Assembly (NCBI RefSeq): GCF_000350225.1
Contig: NW_005179030.1
Span: forward strand, 124,001 to 188,000
DNA: 64,000 bases
Origin: Chondrus crispus
Lineage: Eukaryota > Rhodophyta > Florideophyceae > Gigartinales > Gigartinaceae
Reading direction: 5' to 3'
Below are positions 23,301-35,216 of this stretch, piece after piece (position 1 is the stretch's first letter; the number at the start of each line of letters is the position of its first letter). The position numbers and the translations under genes are program-made. The notes below the pieces were generated by a model. That model ran no database searches. It had not been told where the DNA came from and saw nothing but the letters and a program-made list of their open reading frames with translations.

Positions 23301-24759
23301 TGCGGTAGTCTACGCAAAAACGCATTGACCCGTCCGGCTTGGGCACCAGCAACACGGGCGACGCCCATTCTGACTGCGCTGGTTCTATCACTCCTGCCTC
23401 TAACATCTTCTGCACCTCTGCATCTTCTACTTCGCGGGCTTTAGGTCCGGCCCGATACGAGGCTTGTGCGATGGGACGAGTCTCGGGGATCAACTCGATC
23501 CGATGGACGGTGGTATTAATTTCGACAAGCGTCCCATCCCACATCCTTGAATACTTCTTCAACATCCGACGGAACCGCTTGCGCAGCCGGTCCGGCATGT
23601 GGCTCAGGTCGAGGTCCTCAACGTCCGGCGGTGGCGGCTCAATCCTGCGTTGCAGCTTCGTAGATGCCGACGCGGAGAGCCCTGCCGACCGTTCCTCTGG
23701 CTGGTCCTCGCGGCCTTGATCCGACGGTTGGCATCTTGTCTCGCCCGTAGGCGTCTTGGTGGAATTAGGAAAATTTTCCTTCTTCCTTTCTTGAATTCGG
23801 AGAACTCTACCAACGGTGGTTTTGCTCTCGAGCGCGGCTCTCGGGTGCAGTAATAATTCTGCCACCACTTGGCCTTTTTGCACCCTGACAGGGTACGTCC
23901 TAAAATTCGCAACGAGTAAACGAAATGGCCTGTCAGGCTCAACCTGAACGACACCATTCGTGCACGTCAACCCGCGCCTTTCGTACAACGACGAGTACGG
24001 CTGAACCACAACCAAGCCCGCCCTCTTCGAGGTGCATTCCACGACGCGTTGCGTCTCTGGCTCGATAGTCGTCGCTCTTACCACTTTTACCTTAGGGGAA
24101 AATCGCTCCCCCTTTCTATCATTCTCGTTCTCTCCTGCGACGACATTCTTCTTCCCTTTTTTCGTCGAGAACCGCCTAACTATCGGAACCTCCGAGAAAT
24201 CCGCCAACTCAACCGTTTTCTTTCTTGGATAAATTGCTTCCACAAACCGGTCACAGTAGTCCGCGCCTAGAATTAGCGGGACGGCTAGTTTTTCGCATAC
24301 AATAAACTCGGCTGCGGCCACAAATTTTCCAAGTCTCACAGGCATTGTAATTGTGCCGAGAGTCCGGAGTGGCCTATTGTTCGCGTCGCCGATATCTTGG
24401 GTCGGTCCGTAGGCCACTAGAGATTCCATTCCAGCTGGGAGTTCCGATTTTCGCACAAGGTTTGGTCCCGCGCCGGTGTCTAAAACAGACAACACCCGGC
24501 TCATCAATCCAATTGTGGGTCCGATGTCCGCGTAAACTTTATAGTTTTTTCGCGCAAGCACCAAAATCCTCTCGGGACACTCCCTTCGCTTAACCCTGTA
24601 CCAGGGTTTTCGAACTTCTTCCAGCGGATGATCTCGGGCTCGGCTCAAAATTTTCTTGACTTGAGCTGGCCCTTTGGGCTTATCCACCAATCCAACAACC
24701 TCCTCCTCGAGGCCTGATTTTTCCTTTAGAGACGGGGAACGGGGCTGAGCCCCGGGCAC
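20354..24759 (-). pseudogene. pol: Pol polyprotein of element B with chromodomain (decayed)
   Basis: From an ATG at 24759 the order is as follows. The retropepsin motif is LDTGAGPN. RT has CVDYRRLN and YLDD. RNase H has DTDAS and TDHASLRW. The integrase has H...H...CAAC and the triad PIDILGE, LSDNGTQF, NGQVER. A classical chromodomain lies at about 20375-20530 (YVIEKIIDH ... VKWYGYETKDATWEP), followed by a short tail. The first frame runs to 21967 with stops at 22984 (TAA) and 22402 (TGA). A shift occurs between 21967 and 21859, and the second frame has stops at 21281 (TGA) and 20942 (TAA). Domain content is complete but expression as one protein is not possible. It belongs with the gag ending at 24807. 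Confidence 0.88.
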
Positions 24760-24806
24760 AGTACGTCGACCCTGTGCCTCTCGCGACTCATGCGAGATTC
24801 CCCTCT

Positions 24807-27101
24807 CTAGTTTTCCTGCCGCTGCCGGATCCTTCTCACATCCGACGGCGCGGACCCTCTGAAGGGTTGGTTCGGCCCTGGCGTTGAAGCACTCGGCGTG
24901 CTCGCCGTCTGCGAATCGAACCAGTTCTTGATCTGCAGGTAACTCATCGAGGGTATCCGTAACCTTTCCATCGGAGACAAGGCCTCATAATTTTCCAAAA
25001 CTCGGTGCATTTCCCGGAGGGAAAGAATGCACGTTGGCGCGGCGTGCCCCTTTTCGTAACAATGATAGCACACCAGTCCGTGCGTCTTGACGGGATATTG
25101 CGGCCTAGGTCCTTCACGGGCCAGCGGCCTTCCTTGACGTTGCGGCCTTCCCATCCAACCTGGCCTTCGAAACGTCATATCATTGTCTTCCATCGGAATG
25201 CGCGGCGCCGGCGTGTGGCCGCGCCCCCGAAACATCATCACGGGATCCGTGGGCTCTGAAAACGACTCCGTCGTGCATGCAGGCGTCGGTCAAGTTGACG
25301 ACCCGCTGTCCCCGTAGTCCTCGTGTCCGTAGCCCTCCGATGGCTCAATGAACTCGCCTTCGGCTACTAACGCTCTTTCGTAGTGATTTTCGCTACTTCC
25401 ATGCGCACCGCGCTCCTCTGACGCGGACATGGACTCGGCTAAATGGACTGCGGCGTGACTTTTGCGACCGGGATAAGAAGCCCTCGGCTTCTTCCCCGCC
25501 CTGAACGTCGACGGCGTCTGAATGGTGACCTTCTTGGTCTTCTTGTCCTTAGCGCGGCTCGCCGAGCCATGCCCCTTCGCGTAATTCACTAGTCTCAAAA
25601 ACGAAACGTCCCGATTGTCTTGCCGGTATTGAGATACCATCGGCTTGATACTCGAATCGAGTCCTTCAATAAACATCGTCATTTGTTCTTCCATCGAATG
25701 TACGTTTCCACATCGATTGCTCGCGTCCGTCAGACGGATATAGAATTCCATCTCGTCTTCAGACGGTCTTTGCTGAACTTCTGGCAATGCGAGCACGGCT
25801 TGACGGATCGCCTCGTCGGTTGCGAAACTCCTCAACAACCACTGTACGGCCTCCGGCCAAACGAATATCTTTCCGTGATGGGCCCCCGCCGTCTGAGACA
25901 CCGAAGTGTACTGTCTCAAGGCGACGCCACTTAAAAATTCAGGCAACAGGCGGATCGCTTGCCCCTCGTTCATTTCTTGAGTATCAAACTCTTGAACTAA
26001 CTTTGCCAAAAAATCCAACACAAGGACCCCGTCCTCTCCTGTGAACGTGTTGTCCTTCTTCACCTTAGGTGGAATATCTCTCCTAATTTTTCGCACGGCG
26101 GTCCGCCGGGAACTTGACAAATATGTCTGCGGGTTCCGCAAGCGGTACGTTCGGTACGAAAGTAACTTCTTGAAGAGATAGTTGGTCGGATTCAGCTCCT
26201 CCAGCTCCTCCCATCGCGGCCCGCGCCGCGTTGCGACATCTTCGAGCTCCGCGTCCTTGTCTCTCTGCGAGGCGGACGAAGTGACTCCGCCTCGTCTGGA
26301 GGAAATTTTCTTGCTTCACGAAATTCCGTTTCCGTCTTCTGAACGGCGTTCGGAATCGCCCGAATGGTTCGACGAACCGCCGTTACCATCTTGGGAGGGA
26401 CCAAGCGACTCCGACTGTGAGTTGCGGTTCTCCGGATCGTCACTACAGTGACCCTTGCTTGCACGTTGCTTGTCCTTCGTCGAGGGCTTCGACTTAGAAC
26501 TCCGCTGCCGATCGGGCTTGTCCTTCTTCGACCGACGGTCGCCCTCTCTACCCGAAGGGAGCGGCTCGTCGTCCGATCCTTGCGGAGCTTGATCCGCGGC
26601 CTGCTCGAGGTCCTTGAGACGTTGCGCGGCGCGATCGAATCGGTCATCGATGCTTGTTCTAAATTTTCCTAAGGACTCCAAGGCTTGATTCGCGTCGCGC
26701 CTCGCGTCCTTGACCGAAATTTTCAACGAGGCTAGGACCTCCGGCTCCAGACCGTCGGTCGCCTCACCTCGCTCCTTCTCGACAAGATCCACTCGAGCCG
26801 ACAGCTCTCCCAAAACGGCGTGGAACTCGGATGCTTGCAACTCCAGTTGCTTCCGGACGAGGGCTAATTCAGCCTCGAGATTTTTCTTCGCTTCTTCGCA
26901 AATTTCGCTGCTCATCTTTTCCAACTTCTCGTCGAGGTCAGTCTTGTCGGCGGCTATCCCCGTAGGGGATTCTTGATCTCCGGGGTCCGTGGCCGTATTG
27001 GCCTGGCTCCGGGTGCGAGGACCCCTCGGGATCCTCGACGCTCGTGCCGATCCGGCTCTGCTCGCCCCGGGACCGACGTCCCTGGGTGCGCTTGTTGACA
27101 T
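24807..27101 (-). pseudogene. gag: Gag of element B (two in-frame TGA)
   Basis: A single frame of 765 codons from the ATG at 27101, about 200 bases inside the LTR, is interrupted only by TGA at 26316 and 25290. The N-terminal third is acidic and coiled-coil-like (LEKMSSEICEEAKKNLEAEL), then rich in Lys, Ser and Asp. The middle has a capsid-like helical region (VLDFLAKLVQEF ... LRSFATDEAIRQAVL). Near the end is one CCHC knuckle (CYHCYEKGHAAPTC). Each TGA is one C-to-T change from CGA. Pol starts 47 bases downstream in a different frame. Confidence 0.82.
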
Positions 27102-27284
27102 CGCTCGTACGAGCGGACCTACGCAGCAAAAAAGTTACAAACAAAAAGAAAATAAAAAAAGAGTCCGTTACCCAGACCACTTTTGTAGTGTGTCTCCAGG
27201 TCAGGTTTGTCGTAGGAAAGAGTCTTGATCAGGTTTCCTGTACACCGAAAATTCTAGGTCGGGTCTCCTGCACAGTAAACAAAA

Positions 27285-27302
27285 TTCTAGGTCGGGAGAC
27301 CA
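27285..27302 (-). promoter_or_regulatory. Primer-binding site of element B
   Basis: Minus strand TGGTCTCCCGACCTAGAA begins four bases from the LTR. It is identical to the site of family A. A degenerate second copy (AATTCTAGGTCGGGTCTCC on the plus strand) lies at about 27250-27268. A second copy of the LTR-edge sequence GACCACTTTTGTAGTG lies at about 27177-27192. Confidence 0.7.
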
Positions 27303-27306
27303 CTTT

Positions 27307-28354
27307 TGTAGTGCAATGCGCCTGTCGGGCAGAGACCGCGGTCCGATGGTCCAGCAAAAACAACAACAGCAGCAAAAAGAAGATCTGCCGATGGCGCAGC
27401 GCTACGGAGTGTCCGACTCTCCCTTCTCCGTTTAAACGAGCTTGCGACTCGTAGTAGCTCGGGTCCCTGATGCGGGGGCACAGAGAAACAGCCCAGCCCG
27501 GGATCGGTGTGGTAGAGACTTGCGAAGAGATCTGCTCGACAAGTGTGGAGTGGGGCGCGTACGTAGGTACCCCGGTTCCACTGGGTTGTAAGGCCAATGC
27601 TCGTTGAGCTTCTTCGGCACCTTGTAACGCGACAAGGCCTTCAACGGGGGCGTCGCAACGCAGCCCGACGGGATGAAATGAAAGTAGCAGCGCTACGTCA
27701 ACCGTGCCGCCCGATGGCTCGAACCACCTACACCGGTTCGGTCGCAACTGACACCGATGGTACCAACACTGGCTCGTACTACGACGGAGCCCTTCGAGGG
27801 AGACGTCGTCGCAACAGTCTCCGTCGGAAAATGGATCACAGTAGCAGCGCTACGTCAACCGTGCCGCCCGATGGCTCGAAACACCTACACCGGTTCGGTC
27901 GCAACCGACACCGATGGCACCAACACAAGATAAGGGAAAAATAGGTAGAATTAGAGATAGAAAAGGATAGGGAATAAAGGAAAAAGAAAAGGAACCCCCG
28001 AGCGATAGAGGATGCCGTAGGCTTAGGTAAAAGGGAGCGTCTTGGTAGAGACGGACTTCGACCAAGGCGACATTCAACTCCGGCAACTCGGGTTACCTTT
28101 ACTGACTTGGTGGTCAGAGGGCTAAGGTATATATCGCCCCGCCGGAGCCTCTACAGTAGCTCGCGGCGCTAGATCCTAGATCTAATCTAGTGTCAGCAAA
28201 ATTAATGCCAACTAATTAACTAAATAAAATAATTAAAAATTAAAACTGTGCAATTATTCACACGTGTTTCCCCCTAACCCGGACTACTTTTCATATCCAA
28301 ATCCAAATATTTTCCTTCCTTTTCACCTCCCTGTGGAGCCCATTATTGCACTAC
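27307..28354 (-). repeat. Family-B LTR, 5' copy (right)
   Basis: This LTR is 1048 bp with the same ends as the left LTR. It is longer because a segment containing AGTAGCAGCGCTACGTCAAC through ACCGATGG is present twice (about 27687-27767 and 27840-27922), separated by about 70 bases. The left LTR has one copy. A TATATAT box lies at 28129-28134. Confidence 0.9.
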
Positions 28355-28359
28355 ATTCG
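28355..28359. repeat. Target-site duplication TTCGT, right copy
   Basis: This is the partner of 14049-14053. Family-A pol resumes immediately after it. Confidence 0.85.
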
Positions 28360-30740
28360 TGTTCCTGGAGCAACGTACAGCCCAGCTGATAGGCACTAGC
28401 ATCCGTGTCGATCATGTACGGCCGACCGTACCGCGGCAATGCTAGAATAGGCGGGGAAATCATCCGCTCCTTCAACACTTCGAACGCTTGAAGTTGCAGC
28501 TCCTTCGGGTTTTCGAAGTCGAGGTCCGCGTCTTGGCGCGTCATTTCAGTTAATGGGCGCGCAATTTTTGCGAACCCCTTCACGAAGCGGCGATAGACGT
28601 TGCACGCCCCGAGGAACGACTGCACCTGCGTCAGGGTCCTCGGGAACGTGAACGTTTTGAAAGCGTCCGCTGCCGCTTCGGCGACGCTCAGCTTACCTGG
28701 AGAAATGACGTGCCCCAGGTAGTGCACCTTCGGTTGGAAGAAACTACACTTCTTGAGCTTGAGGGAGATTCCGGCGCTCCTCAACAAGCTCAAGACAGTG
28801 TCGAGATGCTTCGCGTGTTCTCCGTGCGTACGGGAGAACACGATGACATCATCCAGATAGACGAGGCATATCTGCCATTGGACGCCAGATAGGATAATGT
28901 CGAGGGCACGTTGGAAGGTGGCCGGTGCCCCCTTTAGCCCGAACGGCATACGCAAATGGCGAAACGTTCCCATATGCGTAGTGAAAGTGGTCTCGTCGCG
29001 GTCTTCCGGAGCGACGGGGATCTGCCAATAACCGGAATTGCAGTCCAACGTCGTGAAGACGGCTGCATCTCCGAGCGAATCGATGCAGGCGTCCATCCGG
29101 GGCAGCGGATACGAATCCCCTGCCGTCTTCGCGTTGAGACGCCGGTAGTCCACGCAGAACCGAAGAGAGCCATCTTTCTTCGGTACGAGCACGACGGGAG
29201 ACGCCCACTCGATGCTCGTGGGTTCTATTACCCCTGCGTTCAACATTTTGTTGACTTCCTTGGCGACCATCTCACGCATAGCCGGCCCCTTTCGGTAGGG
29301 CATTGAACGTATCGGCTTCGTACCCGGTTCGAGGGGAATGCGGTATTCGGTCGCTCGGATCGTTCCGAGCGCCCCGCTCCACAGACTCGAGTGCTTACGG
29401 AGCATCTCGAGCACATGGCCCGGGAAGTTGTCATCATCGATGTATGAAAAGTAGATTTCTTTTTCCCAATTCTCCGGCGGATTTTCGGGATCCTTTTCAG
29501 AGGCGGGTGCAGTGCCCCCTTCCGGCGGAGGGCACTTCACCCATTGACCGTCCGTACCGGCTCCTCTCTCCTCAACAGTTGCCCCCTGGGCGGAGCCTGG
29601 TCGACCAGCTCCTGCCGTTCCGACTTGATCGGTCAAGTCGGTGAGGTGTAGCGCGTGTGCGATCTCCTCGGCGACGCGGCGTTCGGGCGTCAGGATCGCG
29701 AGGGGGTTTCGTTTAGCGTATCCCACAACGGTTTGTTTCGGAAGCCGCCTTTCCCGTCGCGAAAAGTTCGCGACATTGACGTCGAAGGTCTGGTTCGGCA
29801 GGACCTCGGCGACCCCGTTCGTCACCCCCACTCCATGTCGGTGTTGGAGTGACGGCTTTGAATCCATGAACACGAGGCCCCTGCTCGTAGTGGTAACGCG
29901 CACACGGGCCTGCAACCTCGCAGGGATGGTAACCAAGCGGGCGATTCGGATCGCCTGCGGGGTTTCGTCGCGTGCGTCAGCCCGGCTTGTCTGACGTCCG
30001 TGCCGCCTGGTTGGGGGAGTCGGCTCCCCTTCCCCGTCGACGATGGCAACGGAGCCACCTTGATGGAGCTCCAACCGTTGAGCTTCTATGTCGATACTTC
30101 GTATGTGTGTATCGATGAAGGCCGCACCAAGGAGAACCGGCACGGAGAGCTGGTCCGCCACGACGAACGGAATTCGGAACGTCGTGTTCCTGAACTGCAC
30201 GGCCAGATGTACAACGGCCGAGAGCTTCGGCGGGTTGCTATTCGCGCCTGCCAATCGTGGCAGTGGTGCCTCGCGGATGACGTACCGCGACCAATCGGGA
30301 GGAAGGTCGGCCTTCCTCATCAGATTGTACCCCGAGCACGTATCAACGGCGATCGTGCGGGGCTTGAAGGCATTTCCCTCCGTGGCTATCGAGCCGAGGA
30401 CGTTGTTAATCTTCGACGTCATAAGGCAAATGACGCCGTCGACCACCTTCGGCGTGCCCGGCTCGGCGAGATCGTTCCGCCTGGGCCGCCGGCGCCGGTT
30501 CCGACTTCTCTTCCGCGTCCTTCGGCCTTGGTCGCGGGGTGCCCTTCGGTCGGCCGTGTCTCCGCGACAAGTCGCGTTCGTACGCGGCTTGAATTCTTCT
30601 GGCGGCCCCGGGTCCCCCTGGGTCGGGCCGCCGGCGCGTTCGATGCGCTTTTTGTTAGGCACTTGGCTCACGGTTGCCACAGTGCCTTCCTCCATGTGCG
30701 ACGGGCTCACGGTTGCCTCAACGTCTTCGTCCTTTCGCAC
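28360..30740 (-). pseudogene. pol: A2 pol 5' part: protease and RT (right half of split element)
   Basis: An uninterrupted frame runs from the ATG at 30740 to the junction with element B. It contains a basic N-terminal region and a retropepsin with VDTCSGYN and LLGAAFIDTH. A complete RT follows (FCVDYRRLN, YPLPRMD, MPFGLKGAP, YLDDVIVF) and then the start of RNase H (DTDASAYQLGCTLLQEH). It is better preserved than the A1 counterpart and shows that the Cys in the protease motif is a family feature. The gene is broken only by the insertion of B in this half. Confidence 0.85.
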
Positions 30741-30858
30741 CGAGCTTACGGGTGTCTCGGTGCGCTTGTGCGGGGTTGAGGGGAATAATATCGGTAAACG
30801 TTCCCCTCCCCCGCCGGGGACAAATAGGGGCGGGTCTAGGTTGGTGTGACAATACGGT

Positions 30859-33147
30859 TCACGCGACCTCGCGAACGTAACCGTCTTTACGGGGTTTTCG
30901 AACTACCCGAGCTGTCAGTGGTATTCGCTTGGCTATCGTTAGCTAGCGCGTCGACGGGCCCCTGGCCGCGCGGATGGGGACCGTTTCCTCACCCCGAGTG
31001 GGCATCTGCTACGAAGTAATCGGATACTTCGTGGCCTTTGATTGCAACGTCCGGCCGTTGCAATATTCGAGGGGCGGAGAAAACGGGCTCTCCTCCGCCT
31101 CCTTCCGTGGGTTGGGGGTACGTTTCCCCAGCCCAGTCTTGGAGGTACATGAATGCGCTCTGTACCCCTTGGGGCAACGGAGGTCGGCCACGGTCGTCTC
31201 GCCCATCTCGACGGCGATATCGCGTATCCATCCGACGAGGGTCACGTCGATCCCTTTGATCGGTCCCGGGCATCGGTACCCGCCTTCACGAGCGGCAAAG
31301 CGGACGCCCCCACTCGATCGACTCGGATCACCTCGCCGCAGGCCTCGGGCTTCCGGCGTAGACTGCTGGATGACATTGCGCATTCCGGGGCGCGTCTCCA
31401 TCTGATAGCCGTAGTTCCTGTACGCCGTGAACTGACGTTGTTCAGGCGACAGGAACGGACACGCCGACATGGCGTGGCCGTACGTCCGGCACAGCCAACA
31501 AATGTAGGCGCTGCTATCGGTCGACGCGAACGTCGCCGCCTGGCGTGCCTCCTCATCGGTGAGTCGAGGCACGTTAGGCAGCCCGCGGTCTCATTCTCGA
31601 AGGGAGATATCCAGCTCGGCCATGTTGTGGTTCGGACCACCTGCGGCCCTCGGCGTGTGCGTGAACGCAGTTGCGAAGCTTCCGTTCGAACTGGTGGAAG
31701 CTGGCGTAAGGGGCTGGCCTCCTGCCCAGTTGAAGTCTCACGTAATGAGGACAGGGTCGGCCTGCCACTCATCTTCTCCAATGTGGATGGCGGTCGCCGG
31801 CGAACTCGTTCCGTGCGACCTTGGAGTTCGGAATCTCTTCGCTGCCGGCTTCGGATCCGGCAGCGGCAATCCGCGGCGGGCGCGGTAGGTTGTTCCCTCA
31901 GCTGTTGCAATACGGCGAATCGTTGAGAGTTCTGTCTTTTGTTGTCCGGGCAACCTTTGCATCGTCTCTGCCACTGCGGCCCGGATCCCAGTGGACAACC
32001 CGCGCACGAAGTAGTGCGCAAGGGCTTGTTCTAAGAACACGGCCGTGCATCGGAACGCGGCGGATTCCAGCCGGTCCGCGAACGTGTTCTCAGTTTCGTG
32101 AGGAAGCTGTCGCGTCGACGCGACAGCATCAAACGCCTCCCCTAATACGTCGTCGGTTAGGTAGCGTTTGATAAATTGGTTGACGAGACAAGGCCAGCTC
32201 GTGTCGTCGTGGAGCTGGCCGGCGCAGAGGCCGCGCATAGTATAACTCTTATACAACCGCTCCGCGTCCCACTCGAAGAAGTCAGCGAAGACGCGGATTG
32301 CCACACCCTCGGTCAGGTGCTGGGCATTGAAGGTTATCCGGATATCCTTCAGGAACAGAAGCAAGTGAATCGCGTCAGTACCGTCGAAGCTCTTCATCGT
32401 GGGGCGGAGCCCACGGCAGCGTTGGACGTACTTCGCGATCCGTCCCGCGTCACCGGAGGTAACGAGCCTCGAGGTGTTGTCCAACCGATACATGCAGTAG
32501 TTCGCGACGGCGTTGAACTCCTGTATCATGGTGTGGACGGGCTCGAGCCCGAGTTCGGCGGGGCCCAACGTTCCGAACGGCGTGACGGGCAACGTTCGGA
32601 CGTCGACGGGGCCGGGAGGCGAGGTAAGATCCGCTGGCTGGTAGCCGTCCCAGCGAGGATCGAAGGGGAGAATCGGTTCCCCTGATCCGCCGGCGACTCC
32701 TCCGCGGCCATGGTCGGGTTCGTTCGGTACCTGTCGGGACTGCCGCATGCTTCCGGATGCATACGGCAGGGCTTGAGTCTCGGACGCGAAGTTTGCGTCC
32801 GCCGTCGGCTTGAGATCCTTCGCCCTCCAACTGGTGCTGGTCGACGAGGGCACGCAAGTTCTCCAAGGACTGAGTTACGCGCTCGAACCTTCCTTCGCGG
32901 AGGGAGCGCAACTCATCCATACAGCGGGCGTACACGCTGTCGGAGACGTCGATACGGAGGGATGTTCGGACATCTTCGATGTACTCCGCGATGCGATCGT
33001 ACATCGCGCGGGCGCGTCCCTACGAGAAGTCGGGCGACGGTTTGCGGTCTCGAGGACCAGCGTCGCCGTCGCCGACTCGGACGCGGAGCGCAGTCTGTCG
33101 CACATTGGCGGGTTCGGAGCGAATCGAGGTGGGATATTCGCCACTCC
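30859..33147 (-). pseudogene. gag: Gag of A2 (frameshifted, internally deleted, start codon lost)
   Basis: The sequence matches A1 gag. The N-terminal helix (IAEYIEDVRTSLRIDVSD) is in the frame 33004-32450 and the capsid-like core is in the frame 32853-31738. The CCHC knuckle (CWLCRTYGHAMSAC) lies in the frame 31572-31009. About 90 codons present in A1 between the N-terminal helix and the core are missing near 32850. The codon at the position of the A1 ATG reads AGG. It lies between pol (30740) and the 5' LTR (33226-33798). Confidence 0.8.
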
Positions 33148-33225
33148 TCTCGAATCGTCCGGACGCCGAGGTAAAAGATAGTCTTCTCGGTTCGATCTTG
33201 AGAGTCTTCTAGGTCGGTAGACCAC

Positions 33226-33798
33226 TGTAGTATAATCACCCCCAACGACGAGGCAGTGAGTACTGACAGTTTGGAAAGACCCCGATCGGCGGGAAGAGAG
33301 AAGCACGGCCCACCCACGGTACCGAGCACGGGCTCAAGGTAGCGGTGGTAGAGCGGGATCGGGGAGGACGCGCGCACGCGCGAGCGATTTAACGCCTAGA
33401 CGCCCCGAAGCGGTACTGGGTGACAATCCAGTACCGATGGGCGGTGGCGGAGCCGGCTCGTGGTCGTGCTGCGCGCGTCCTCAACCCGCGCGCGGTGCTA
33501 TTCCTAGGTAAAACGGACGGAAGTACCTAAGAGTAAGCGGGCGGAACAAGGTGGAGGACCCTTGACAAGGCCATGCTTCTCGTCCTCCACCGCCGGCGGT
33601 CCGCTCATATTTAATGTACAGAGTCACCTATCATAACATTACAGTAGTGCAGGTCGGCCTGCACTGTAGTGCTGTCAGCCGTCGGGGCTGGCAGCACACG
33701 TGCCGTACACGTGTGCACGCGCACTGAGGTACTGTAGAGCTCGGGCTCTACAGTTATAAGTCTAATCTAAATCTAATTTAAGAGGGGGATATGCTACA
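33226..33798 (-). repeat. Family-A LTR (5' LTR of A2)
   Basis: This LTR is 573 bp with ends TGTAGTATAA and ATATGCTACA. The primer-binding site with one base change (TCGGTAGACCA on the plus strand) abuts its left edge. It is shorter than and clearly diverged from the 10455-11156 LTR, so these two LTRs are not a pair from one insertion. Hairpins CTGTAGAGC/GCTCTACAG and CTGTCAGCC/GGCTGGCAG are kept. Confidence 0.85.
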
Positions 33799-33974
33799 GG
33801 CTGAAGGCAACCGATGTCTTCCTTCGAGCTTGCATTGACTATGCAGCTCAGAAGACGGTAATCGGAAAAAGACGGGCTCAGGCATATTGTGAGTTCGCAA
33901 ACGTTGCGTTTGACCTGCACAAGAACGCTCCCCGCCGAACTTGCAGTTTTGGCACTCACGAACACACAGGTATT

Positions 33975-34890
33975 GGTACAATTCTTATACGAGGGCCGAT
34001 AGCTGAAAGTGACTTCATTGAGCTCCTAGTTGATTTTGTCGATGTTCAAATACCGTTTCTATGGGCTGGATACGATGAAGAGGTTCAAACTGGTGTTGCA
34101 CACAGATAGGCTGCGCCTTTTATCCAAGAGCGAGGGGTAGGAAGTGCCACTTACGAACAAAGGAGAACACCTGTACTTTGAGTGGAAATGCGAAATTCTC
34201 TTCACGCAAGCAGAGCTTGTAAGAAGTCATAAGCACTTTTACCATCCCAAATCGGAACGGTTGTGCTCACTGATGAAGAGAGGCGTTCTGGAAGGACATC
34301 ACCAGAGATGCTTCGCCATCTAGAAAGATCGAGAGCACTTGTGACCTCTGTCAACGACTGAGCCACGACACGCATCGCTTTTGAGTTTCCCTTCCCGAAA
34401 AGGACATCGTCTTTAACCGCACCGTATGCACGGACATCATGTTTCTTCAAAGAAAGTATGTTCTTCATATGGTGGAAAAGGTCACAAAGTTTTCCGCAGC
34501 GCCGTTTCTCCAAGTGAGACCACAGACGAGACATGGGAGACATTATGCGAATATGGGTTTCTGTGTGTATTGGCTTCCCGGACGTGATTGCTACAGACCA
34601 AGGAGCACAATTTCAGTCACTGCGCTGGAGGACCTTATTGGTGATGGCTGGCATCAAGCACAAGTCATCAGGTGTGCAAAGCCATAACGCTCTTGGCGTT
34701 TGTGAAAGATATCATTCGTTTCTTAGTCATATACATCGAAATGTTTGGCAGGCAAAGCCGAACATCACGCCTCAGAACGCACTCATGCTTGCTATCAAGG
34801 CTATTAATGATAGCGCAGGGCCCCAAAGACTCGTTCAAACCCTTTTGATATTTGGAGATATGCCTAGAATTCCCATATTGCCCTCTTAAC
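33975..34890 (+). pseudogene. Relic protease-integrase of a copia-like retroelement
   Basis: Pieces in several frames read as the end of a retropepsin (ELLVDFVDVQIPFL, continuing as GLDTMKRFKLVLHTDRLRLL). A zinc-binding region follows (HKHFYHPKSERLCSLMKR, then CDLC). Next is an integrase core: CTDIMFLQRKYVLHMVEKVTKFSAA, then ATDQGAQFQS, then NALGVCERYH, giving D, D and E. A protease directly followed by integrase, with no RT between, is the Ty1/copia order. Stops and frameshifts are frequent. A weak continuation (AKIDSARK, then TAIIAKE) extends to about 35000. The left part of the element is cut at or near the A2 LTR. Confidence 0.65.
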
Positions 34891-35216
34891 TCCCGGATCA
34901 GATCTCGAGAATGGCAAAAATTGACTCTGCTCGGAAGTAAATGACCGCAATAATAGCAAAGGAGAGTTTAAACACTGCTATTCGAACAAACGTCCCGCGA
35001 GTTGCACCTGCGGTTTGTCCTCTCCACTCGCTGGCAACTGAAACTCAGTGTATAGTACTTGTTGTCTTGGTTTCAGCGTGGTACACTGGTGGCATTTCTT
35101 ATAGGGGAAGGACGCCGAAGTAAGGTTCCTATCGCGAGCTGGTTGAGAATACCCGAACAGATGTAAGTCACAGTTACTAACGCACTACATTGTCAGCTCG
35201 CTATCGACATTGACAA

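Larger units (their letters stand above)
14054..28354 (-). mobile_element. Ty3/gypsy chromovirus, family B, complete with LTRs, nested in A2
   Basis: Two LTRs in the same orientation (14054-14948 and 27307-28354) enclose gag (27101-24807) and pol (24759-20354) on the minus strand, and an opposite-strand ORF (15074-16954). TTCGT precedes the left LTR (14049-14053) and follows the right LTR (28355-28359). Family-A pol continues across the site once B is removed. The LTRs differ by roughly 15-20 scattered substitutions by eye, plus one 153-bp length difference. This suggests a moderately recent insertion, younger than A2. Confidence 0.92.

Noticed and set aside
10455..33798. Family-A LTRs at 10455-11156 and 33226-33798 as a pair enclosing one element
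   Set aside because: They differ strongly in length and sequence, and the first abuts A1 gag through a primer-binding site, so it belongs to A1.
35163..35196. A 34-base intron bounded by GTAAGT and TACTAAC...CAG
   Set aside because: Too short for a normal spliceosomal intron; only the 3' part is kept as a possible acceptor region.
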